Below are positions 34,996 to 42,017 of a stretch of 64,000 bases of DNA, piece after piece (position 1 is the first letter of the stretch; each line of letters opens with the position of its first letter). This DNA comes from UBA1479 sp002706405 (GTDB lineage Bacteria > Pseudomonadota > Alphaproteobacteria > Rhodospirillales > Casp-alpha2). The stretch is taken from positions 256,877-320,876 of the forward strand of contig CAXATO010000002.1 in assembly GCA_963972255.1 (NCBI GenBank). Reading direction: 5' to 3'. The notes beneath the pieces were generated by a model. The model was not told the origin of the DNA. It did not search any database and saw nothing but the letters and a program-made list of their open reading frames with translations. A program made the translations under genes and the position numbers.

Positions 34996-36609
34996 ATGCA
35001 GAAACCTGGTTCCGAACTTAAATCGATTTTCGTCATTCTTGCGGCGACCGCATGGCCCTTCGCCACGGTCTGGTCGCAGAACATTCTGGGCGGGCAATTG
35101 AACGTGGGCCGCGTCGGCGTTTATTTTCTCATCAGCAGCGCGGTGATGCTTTTTGTGTATGCCGTTGCGCGCCGATTGCTGCGCGGGCGGGCCGGCAAGG
35201 GAACGGTCGCCGTTTCCGTTGCCGTGCTGACGGTCCTTTTCTACAGCTACGTCGTTACAAAGGAAGTCGCGGACGCGATTTGGGGACAGTACTATTTGCG
35301 CACCTGGATTGCCTTCGTCCTCGTCGCCGCGCCGATTTCCCTTTGGGCGATGCGGTTCGACGCCGCTCGTAAGCTGGTGCGGATCGGCGTCTATTGCCTG
35401 TTGATTTCCTCGTTCACGCCGCTGCTTCAATATGCGGTGGGCGTGCAGCAGGTTGCCGAAAACGACGACAACAAATCAGCGCCCGACAATGGCACGCCGC
35501 AGACGGCCACGACGGCGGGGACGAAGATTTCCTTCAAACAGACGCCGGATCTTTTCTGGGTCATTTTCGACACCTATCCACGCGCCGATACCCTGCGCGA
35601 GGTCTATGGATTTTCGAATGATGAATTCCTGAACCGGCTCAAGGAAATGGACTTCATCGTGTCATCCAAACCGACGTCGAATTACACCAGCACGCCCTTG
35701 TCGGTCGGCAGCACCCTAAACCTCGATTACATCATCCGAGGCTTCATCAAGCGGGAAGACGCGATCAGGGCCAATAACTCACTCGCCGGCAAAAGCAAGG
35801 TGCATGACATCTTCCGGGACAACGGGTACCGGATGGCCCATTGGATATGGAACGGCCTGCTCAACTGCGATGAGTTCGAGGAAGGTCTTTGCTTTCGGCG
35901 CGACTCGTTGAAATTCGACGAATTGGAATCGGCGCTCATTTCCTGGACGCCCCTGAACAGCCTGGCGGGCAAGATCGAAAAAAGGTTCACCGGCACCAAC
36001 CGGTTCGAAGCTCCCGATGTGCTTGCCGCGCTTCAAAAAGCGCCGACCGACAAGCCGTTGTTCGGCTTGATCCACATTACGGTGCCGCATGACCCCTATC
36101 GGTTCAAGGCCGATTGCCAGCCCGTCAGCTCGAGCGAATACAGGCGCTTGATCGACGACAAGCGCCAATATGTCGACCAGGTTCAATGCGCGAATATTCA
36201 GAGCCAAGCGATCATCGATACGATCCTGAAAAGGAATCCCAATTCCGTCATCATCCTGCAATCCGACACCGGGCCAAGCTGGAGCACGGTCGGGGGCGGA
36301 TCCCTTGATGAAGCCTTTTATGAAAAGAATATATACCACCCGATCCAACTGGCCGATGGAACGGGCAGCATCCTTTCTTGGAAACACGCCTGGTACAACT
36401 TCAACGCCTGGCGCCTGCCGGCCGGCCTGGACTGTCAGTTGCAGCCCGGGTTTGACGAGTTGACCAGCGTCAACACCTTTCGAATCCTGTTCTCTTGTCT
36501 AAGCGGACAGCCCATGGCGTTGAAAAAGCCCCGTTGGTTCTATCTGAAGAAAACCAGGGCCGGGAATGCCGTGTTGAACACGGAAGCGAAGGAAATCGTT
36601 CATCCTTAG
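34996..36609 (+). CDS. Membrane-anchored sulfatase-like/alkaline-phosphatase-superfamily protein
   Basis: 537 residues from ATG 34996. About four membrane helices occupy residues 1-150, followed by a periplasmic linker (NDDNKSAPDNG) and a soluble domain. LFWVIFDTYPRADTLREVYGF carries the metal Asp, and SNYTSTPLSVGSTLNLDYI probably holds the nucleophilic Thr or Ser. Late motifs include HDPYRF and VIILQSDTG. Related membrane proteins transfer phosphoglycerol or phosphoethanolamine to glycans, so a head-group transfer in the periplasm is likely. Sulfate-ester hydrolysis is less likely. It ends the first long + strand series. Confidence 0.7.
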   Translation: MQKPGSELKSIFVILAATAWPFATVWSQNILGGQLNVGRVGVYFLISSAVMLFVYAVARRLLRGRAGKGTVAVSVAVLTVLFYSYVVTKEVADAIWGQYYLRTWIAFVLVAAPISLWAMRFDAARKLVRIGVYCLLISSFTPLLQYAVGVQQVAENDDNKSAPDNGTPQTATTAGTKISFKQTPDLFWVIFDTYPRADTLREVYGFSNDEFLNRLKEMDFIVSSKPTSNYTSTPLSVGSTLNLDYIIRGFIKREDAIRANNSLAGKSKVHDIFRDNGYRMAHWIWNGLLNCDEFEEGLCFRRDSLKFDELESALISWTPLNSLAGKIEKRFTGTNRFEAPDVLAALQKAPTDKPLFGLIHITVPHDPYRFKADCQPVSSSEYRRLIDDKRQYVDQVQCANIQSQAIIDTILKRNPNSVIILQSDTGPSWSTVGGGSLDEAFYEKNIYHPIQLADGTGSILSWKHAWYNFNAWRLPAGLDCQLQPGFDELTSVNTFRILFSCLSGQPMALKKPRWFYLKKTRAGNAVLNTEAKEIVHP

Positions 36610-36658
36610 CCTTCGCCACAGAGGATCTGACATGCACCGTCAGCCGCCGATAACGGTG

Positions 36659-36687
36659 TTGACAGTAAAACAAGGGCGCGGTTTAAG
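36659..36687 (+). promoter_or_regulatory. Probable sigma70-type promoter
   Basis: TTGACA at 36659-36664 and TTTAAG at 36682-36687 are separated by exactly 17 bases. The -35 is a full consensus match. A start near 36694 would place the shared palindrome right at the start of the transcript region, a repressor-like position. Confidence 0.55.
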
Positions 36688-36695
36688 GTGGTGCT

Positions 36696-36714
36696 TATGT
36701 TCACGACATGAACA
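36696..36714. promoter_or_regulatory. Palindromic operator, copy in second control region
   Basis: TATGTTCACGACATGAACA differs at only two positions from the 19 bases at 2665-2683. The core GTTCACGACATGAAC (36699-36713) keeps the GTTC-N7-GAAC form. No tandem partner is seen here. Confidence 0.6.
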
Positions 36715-36793
36715 CATGGTGTCGTGGTTGTCCAAACCCCGGTCGACGGGTCTTTCGCGCAACGGTTCTGGGTGGGATTTTTTTCACCGAGAC

Positions 36794-36806
36794 TGCGGTA
36801 GCGTGG
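36794..36806 (+). promoter_or_regulatory. ops-like element 2 (RfaH recruitment site)
   Basis: TGCGGTAGCGTGG, identical to the 13 bases at 3946-3958, with TTCACC at the same offset upstream. It lies about 100 bases after the probable transcription start and 151 bases before the first gene of the second operon. Confidence 0.75.
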
Positions 36807-36957
36807 GCGGTTCCCACCGCGGGAAACCCCGGCCCGATGCAGAAGAATGTGTCGTGAAAACGGGGGCGACCGCGCTCCCCGCCTCCCCCACTCAAGGGCG
36901 TGATTTCAGGATTGCCGTGCCGTCCGATTTCCATGAAATATCCATAGAGGCGCAATC

Positions 36958-37839
36958 GTGAGGATCCTCGTAACAGGGGCATCCGGTCTTTGCGCCTCCG
37001 CCATCGCCCGAAAGCTTGTCGCGGGGGGCCATGAAGTGCATGCCTCCTATCGGTCGAAGGCACCCGAACTTCCGACAGGAATGGCGTTTCACGGCACCTA
37101 CCAGGGCTCCCTCGCGGAACGGAAGACCTTCTCGGCCTTCCCGAAACAAATCGATGCCGTGGTTCATGCGGCGGCGGCGCTGAATGACCCGGCGACACCG
37201 GTCCGGAAATTCGTCGAAGACAACGTGATCGCGACCCATAACGTGATCGACTACGCCCTGGCCGCGGGGGCGCGTAAGTTTGTTTATCTGTCGTCGGTCT
37301 CGGTGAGCGGCAAGGTCTCGCAATCGCGATACGACGAAGCGACGCCAATTGTTGATCCCGATCCCTACGGCTATACCAAACGGCTCGGCGAGCTGTTGCT
37401 GAACGATGCGCGCGACCGGCTGGCGTCGGTCTCCCTGCGCCTGCCGGGCATCATCGGCGACGGGGGCTTCCCGAACTGGCTGATGGATTTGGCCCGCCGA
37501 CTGGCGGCCGGCGGAAAAGTGTCCATTCATCATCCCGACCACCGCTTCAACAACGCCGTTCATGTCGACGACCTGGCGGACTTTTGCGCGGGTTATCTGA
37601 GCCGCGATCACGACGGTGCCCACCTACTGACCCTTGGCGCAAGCGAGCCAATGACCGTGAGGGACATCGTGGAAACCCTCGCCGAGGGCCTGGGCTCGAC
37701 ATCCGAGATCGACATCGTTGAAAGCGACCAAGAGCCCTTTGCGATCGATGATTCAGCGGCGAGGGATAAGTTTGATTACAGGTCTAAAACAATGGAGAAA
37801 ATAATTGATTTTTTGATTTCTCTGCATAAGAAAAATTAA
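36958..37839 (+). CDS. NAD-dependent epimerase/reductase (extended SDR)
   Basis: 293 residues from GTG 36958. VTGASGLCASAIARKL is the cofactor loop; LSSVSVSGKV and YGYTKRLGELLL give Ser, Tyr and Lys. It resembles the sugar-epimerase and dihydroflavonol-reductase-like SDRs. First gene after the second ops-like element. The last 25 codons are markedly AT-rich compared with the rest (lysine- and isoleucine-rich end EKIIDFLISLHKKN), perhaps a recombination junction. Substrate unknown. Confidence 0.72.
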   Translation: MRILVTGASGLCASAIARKLVAGGHEVHASYRSKAPELPTGMAFHGTYQGSLAERKTFSAFPKQIDAVVHAAAALNDPATPVRKFVEDNVIATHNVIDYALAAGARKFVYLSSVSVSGKVSQSRYDEATPIVDPDPYGYTKRLGELLLNDARDRLASVSLRLPGIIGDGGFPNWLMDLARRLAAGGKVSIHHPDHRFNNAVHVDDLADFCAGYLSRDHDGAHLLTLGASEPMTVRDIVETLAEGLGSTSEIDIVESDQEPFAIDDSAARDKFDYRSKTMEKIIDFLISLHKKN

Positions 37840-37878
37840 CAACGGCTATCGGATATTAAAATAAGCAAGCTGATAATA

Positions 37879-39087
37879 ATGAACAATTTGATCAGAATAA
37901 TAAAAAAGGCGATCAAGAACCCACGAAAAGCCTGTGACGTTTTAATCCACAATTTTCTCATGGTTTGCCTCGGCATGCCGCCGGCGCTTCTTATCCTGTT
38001 ATTGAGGCCGATCGTCTTCGTGAGAATTGTCGAGATTCAGGCGCACAAACTCGGCGACCTAGTAATACGCTGCGATATTTACCTGAGCGAAAAGCGCCTG
38101 GGGCGTCATCGCGGTTTTGTCGATCTGTTCTTCCTTAACGGGAAGCCGATCAATAAGGCCGTGACGAACTATTTCGGCACGGAGATGACGTGGCGGCGCT
38201 GGCTGAAATGGCCGTTTGTCGCCTTGAAGAAAATCGCCCCGAATTCGGGCCACCTGCATCTACCCAGGTCGGGCGACATAGAAGGCGTCCTTGTCACTGA
38301 CCAAGTGAATATCCCGTTGAGCCAGGACATCATCAAAAGAGGGGATGAGTGGTTGGCGAAATTCGGGGTATCTCCAGACGACGACGTTCTTCTGTTTGCG
38401 AACAGAGATTCAGTGCATCTTTCGACAGTGCTTCCGGACCGCGATTGGAGCTACCACGATTACAGGGATTTCCCCATCGACGACATGTTGCCGATGGTCG
38501 AGGTGATGACCCAAAAAGGGTACTACGCCGTCCGGGTCGGGGCCCATGTCGCCGCCCCCGTGGAAACGGACAATTCGCGGATCATCGATTATTCCAGTCT
38601 CGGCTGGTCCGAAGAAATGGACCTTTACCTTGGCCATCGTTGCAAGATGATGATTTCGACGACGTCGGGTGTCGTTGAAATCGCGCGATTGTTCAGAAAA
38701 CCCATCGGCTACGTCAACGCGTCCCCATTTCTCACCATGACGAACATCAAGACGCGGAGGGAAAACTTCTGGTGCCCAAAACTGTACTATTCAAAGCATC
38801 TGGGACGCTGTCTGACATTTCAAGAAATTGTGGATTCCGGGCACGGGAACACAAGCAAAGGGCACATCCTGGAAGACGCGGGCATTGAACTCATCAACAA
38901 TACGCCCGAGGAGATAATCACCCTGGCCGAGGAAATGGATGCGTCGGTGAACGGGCGTTTTTCCCTAGGACAGGAAGATGAAACCCTCATCCGGCGCTTC
39001 TACGACATCTTGGGCGGCATGACTCCCGAAGAAGGTTTTGCACAAATATCCGCAGGCTTTCTTCGTAAACACCAGAGCTTACTGTAG
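37879..39087 (+). CDS. TIGR04372-like putative glycosyltransferase, second copy
   Basis: 402 residues, ATG 37879 in AT-rich sequence without a clear ribosome site. The middle part DVLLFANRDSVHLS, then YHDYRDFPIDDMLPMVEVMTQKGYYAVRVGAH and MISTTSGVVEIARLFRKPIGYVN, parallels the gene at 33291 (arrangement of polar strand, GxW/Y-V-R-G and TSSG motifs), though more distantly. It begins with a hydrophobic segment (about 25-50) that may anchor it to the membrane. It probably transfers one sugar of the repeat unit. The first 100 bases are AT-rich, the rest of mixed composition. Confidence 0.62.
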   Translation: MNNLIRIIKKAIKNPRKACDVLIHNFLMVCLGMPPALLILLLRPIVFVRIVEIQAHKLGDLVIRCDIYLSEKRLGRHRGFVDLFFLNGKPINKAVTNYFGTEMTWRRWLKWPFVALKKIAPNSGHLHLPRSGDIEGVLVTDQVNIPLSQDIIKRGDEWLAKFGVSPDDDVLLFANRDSVHLSTVLPDRDWSYHDYRDFPIDDMLPMVEVMTQKGYYAVRVGAHVAAPVETDNSRIIDYSSLGWSEEMDLYLGHRCKMMISTTSGVVEIARLFRKPIGYVNASPFLTMTNIKTRRENFWCPKLYYSKHLGRCLTFQEIVDSGHGNTSKGHILEDAGIELINNTPEEIITLAEEMDASVNGRFSLGQEDETLIRRFYDILGGMTPEEGFAQISAGFLRKHQSLL

Positions 39088-39142
39088 ATATGCTTGTTTT
39101 CGCTGAGCAACGTTCCAATTAAACTCCCGTGATGGCGGTGGA

Positions 39143-39189
39143 CTTGAGAAGGATGGCTGGGGCTATGACAACCCAAATGCATCCTCAAG
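39143..39189 (+). promoter_or_regulatory. Inverted repeat before the TylF-like gene
   Basis: CTTGAG-AA-GGATG at the left pairs with CATCCTCAAG at the right, a 10-bp stem with a two-base bulge and a loop of about 24 bases. It occupies the 187-base gap 39088-39274. It may be a leader structure or the remnant of a recombination end. Confidence 0.35.
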
Positions 39190-39274
39190 CGGCTTTCATA
39201 CCTGCCATACCTGCGTTGCTAAGATTTTTGCCCGAATTTCCGGAATTTCACCTCAGGGAGAGGAATTAACAGAT

Positions 39275-40042
39275 ATGCCTGAATTCGATGACAACCTCGG
39301 TGGTTCTTTTTATGAAGGAGATCAGCGAGTTATTTCGAAATTACAGCAGTTTACCGAAAAGTGGGGCATTGATGGCCTGAAGGCTCTCGAGTTCTTTCCG
39401 CTTCTGACGCGGCGAACTTGGCTTAATCGAATGCTCGCCCACTACAACTTGTTTATGCACACCATCGATTTGCCAGGAGACATAATTGAATTCGGGGTGT
39501 TTCGGGGAAACAGTCTGTTCTCATGGGCGAATTTTTTGGAAATTCACACTCCGGGCGACCGCACAAAGCAGGTTTTCGGCTTTGACACTTGGCAAGGTAT
39601 TATTTCGCTCGATGAAAAAGATGGAGATGCCGACCCCAACTTTGGGAAACAGGTCGGCGCATTTCAAATCGAGAACCTGTTTGAGTTTATTAATGACGCC
39701 AAGGATATTTTCGACGCTGACAGATTCGTCCCATGGAAAGATCGAATTGTCCTCGTCCAAGGCCCAATCGAAGAGACCTTTCCGAAGTTTATAGAAGAGA
39801 ACCCGGGAAGACGGTTCTCCTTGTGTCACTTTGATTGCGATCTCTATGAGCCCACCAAGGTCGGTCTGGATCTCATTTACGACAAGATCGTTCCAGGTGG
39901 TGTAATCATCTTTGACGAATACGGGAACGCCGGCTGGCAGGGAGAGACGCTCGCGGTTGATGAGTTTGTCAGTGCCAGCGGTGCCCAGCTAAGAAAACTC
40001 GAATGGGCAGGTACACCCCGGGCCTACGTCGTCAAAGAGTAA
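39275..40042 (+). CDS. TylF/MycF-type O-methyltransferase
   Basis: 255 residues, ATG 39275 with AGGGAGAGGA upstream. DIIEFGVFRGNSLFSWANFL is the SAM site; FGFDTWQG and HFDCDLYEPTKVGLDLIYD with GGVIIFDEYG match the macrocin O-methyltransferase (TylF) family, whose Asp residues bind a divalent metal. Such enzymes methylate sugar hydroxyls. Base composition is lower in GC than the flanks. A hydroxyl of a surface sugar is the likely target. Confidence 0.8.
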   Translation: MPEFDDNLGGSFYEGDQRVISKLQQFTEKWGIDGLKALEFFPLLTRRTWLNRMLAHYNLFMHTIDLPGDIIEFGVFRGNSLFSWANFLEIHTPGDRTKQVFGFDTWQGIISLDEKDGDADPNFGKQVGAFQIENLFEFINDAKDIFDADRFVPWKDRIVLVQGPIEETFPKFIEENPGRRFSLCHFDCDLYEPTKVGLDLIYDKIVPGGVIIFDEYGNAGWQGETLAVDEFVSASGAQLRKLEWAGTPRAYVVKE

Positions 40043-40079
40043 AGAGCGTCCGAATGAATGTCCGCGTGCTAGTGAATCG

Positions 40080-40925
40080 ATGAAAAATACAATTCTGGAT
40101 GATGAGGATTTTGCTTTCTTCCGTGAGAACGGGTTTCTGATCAAACGCGATTTCCTGCCACGATCATTTATGGAAGACGCAAACGAATTCGTGGATCAAT
40201 TTGCGAAGACAAAGGTAGAAGAATGGTTTGCTGCCGGTCTTCTCAAAGAAGCGGCGCTTGGAAAATTTTCTAACTACCGAGAGAGCTTTATAGACATCTG
40301 GCAGCTGGCCGGAATGCCAAAATACAGCAGGCAAATTCATCATTATTCGATCCACCCCAGCATGTACAAACTCCTCAATGACGAGACCTTGCTGAAGGCA
40401 GTCAAAAAATTGCTCGCGGCCGAACGTGTTTATGCGGGGGGCACACAAAACTACCGTGTTAAAAGCGGTCTGCTACCGTGGGCCGTACTCGATTGGCATG
40501 TTGATCGCTATTACTGGGAAGAACACGAAGATCCCGATTTCGAATTCTTGATATGTTGGTTTCCTCTACAAGACATGATCGACGATGGAGGAGGAGTTGA
40601 AGTTATTCCCTTGTCCGAGCGTTCCGGCTATGACCTTCGGCATCAAAGGAAAGACGTCAATATTCCTAGCGCTCTGCTGGAAGGCATGGAATCCATCAAG
40701 GCTCGCCTGAACACAGGCGACATGCTGTTTTTCAATAGCCGCGTGATTCATCGTTCGATTACCTATAAGCATCTACAGCCCTTTTGGAGCATCGACCTTC
40801 GGTACGAAAGCGAAGATTATCCGTCAACAGATACGCAAAAGTACGGCTTTCTCGTGGATGGTGGCTCGCGAAAAACACTAAATACTTGGCTCAAGAAGAA
40901 AGAGCCGAAGAATCAGCCGGTCTAA
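40080..40925 (+). CDS. Phytanoyl-CoA dioxygenase (PhyH) family protein
   Basis: 281 residues. The iron triad is visible as WHVDRYY (H140, D142) and NSRVIHRS (H224), with R241 in IDLRYES as 2-oxoglutarate anchor. PhyH-type enzymes hydroxylate small molecules with oxygen and 2-oxoglutarate. Next to a TylF-like methyltransferase, it may hydroxylate a sugar or an acyl substituent that is then methylated. It lies in the low-GC patch. Confidence 0.75.
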   Translation: MKNTILDDEDFAFFRENGFLIKRDFLPRSFMEDANEFVDQFAKTKVEEWFAAGLLKEAALGKFSNYRESFIDIWQLAGMPKYSRQIHHYSIHPSMYKLLNDETLLKAVKKLLAAERVYAGGTQNYRVKSGLLPWAVLDWHVDRYYWEEHEDPDFEFLICWFPLQDMIDDGGGVEVIPLSERSGYDLRHQRKDVNIPSALLEGMESIKARLNTGDMLFFNSRVIHRSITYKHLQPFWSIDLRYESEDYPSTDTQKYGFLVDGGSRKTLNTWLKKKEPKNQPV

Positions 40926-40963
40926 CCGGATTTTGTCAACTGTCGTGAAATGATGAATTAAAA

Positions 40964-41953
40964 TTGAAAAGCAAAAACAGATTTTTAGAGATTCTTCGCA
41001 ACGAGGGCATAGGTAACGCCGACCTCGAAAAGAAGGGTATCCGTTTGGATTCGAGAGATGTCTTGTGTGTATCGGCCGAAAGCTCTTCAGAACAGGTCGC
41101 AACGGTCAACACTTTCACAAATCTCCATCGTCATGAAAATTATGACGACGACAATGCCTTGAGCCAAATCATGGAGACGCACTGGCCAAGAAGAGACCAG
41201 TATCTTGAGCGGTGCGCGTCAAATGGAGCACTTCTTCTTGATGTCGGTTGTGGCCCTGCCGCGATCGGCCGGAGGTTTTTTGCCTCGGCCCTCGGTCGGG
41301 GGCATTATTTCGGTCTTGAGGCCGGAGATCATATTGAAGTCGCCAGACAAAACCTCCGGGCAATAGGTGCCGAGGCCAGTTTCATTCAATGCGACGTAGC
41401 ACATTTTCCGGTGACGAACCCCGTCTTTGATTTCGCGTTAATCCATGGGGTGTTGCATCACACGGACTCGATTGAAAACTCTCTGGCGAAAATTTCCCGC
41501 ACAGTTAAATCGGGCGGAGGGATCGCGATTTCTATCAACAAGCGTTTACCGCTGGTCAGTCGTCTTCTAACCCCGGCCTTGTCGGAAGAGTTGCGAAAAT
41601 TGTCCGCAACCGAGTTTCAGAATGCAATTTCGGAAATTACGAAGATTGGACAGATCATCGACCGCTGCAATGCCGAAGTGACCATCGAATCCGATTTTGA
41701 CTTTCTTGAAATTCCCAAAGGGAAATACAATCTCCATCGCTTATTACATTATTATTTTATGCGCATGTTTTATAATGAGAAATGGGGCCTCGAGCGCTCC
41801 ACGTTACAGAATGTCGACTGGTATGAACCCATTCATTCCCATACGGTCAGCCCGGAAGAATTAAGTTCGCTTGTCGAATCACAAGGGATGGAAGTTGTCG
41901 AGCTCAACTTTCCCACACCGTCAGCAATCAGCCTTTTTGCTGTAAAAAATTAG
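40964..41953 (+). CDS. SAM-dependent methyltransferase, low-GC
   Basis: 329 residues if started at TTG 40964, where the frame follows a stop at 40946; no ATG occurs until 41171, which would cut off 69 plausible residues. LLLDVGCGPAAIGRRFF is motif I; FGLEAGDHIEVARQNL and ALIHGVLHHTDSIENSLAKI follow. The product is a class I methyltransferase with a C-terminal extension. Codon use is the most AT-rich of the window. The start codon is uncertain. Confidence 0.7.
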   Translation: MKSKNRFLEILRNEGIGNADLEKKGIRLDSRDVLCVSAESSSEQVATVNTFTNLHRHENYDDDNALSQIMETHWPRRDQYLERCASNGALLLDVGCGPAAIGRRFFASALGRGHYFGLEAGDHIEVARQNLRAIGAEASFIQCDVAHFPVTNPVFDFALIHGVLHHTDSIENSLAKISRTVKSGGGIAISINKRLPLVSRLLTPALSEELRKLSATEFQNAISEITKIGQIIDRCNAEVTIESDFDFLEIPKGKYNLHRLLHYYFMRMFYNEKWGLERSTLQNVDWYEPIHSHTVSPEELSSLVESQGMEVVELNFPTPSAISLFAVKN

Positions 41954-42017
41954 GCAACTTAATCAAACGGCAATTCTCGTACGGCCGAATAATTACTTCT
42001 AAAGAAGATAATTCAGC

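Larger units (their letters stand above)
36610..36957 (+). promoter_or_regulatory. Second control region (non-coding leader)
   Basis: These 348 bases hold no convincing gene. In order they contain a sigma70-like promoter (36659-36687), a palindrome like that upstream of the regulator (36696-36714), a run of seven T (36778-36784), an ops-like element (36794-36806) and a 150-base leader up to the GTG at 36958. A 5-bp stem GCGGT/ACCGC (36795-36820) overlaps the ops-like element. The layout matches the promoter and ops leader of an RfaH-controlled operon. Confidence 0.65.
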
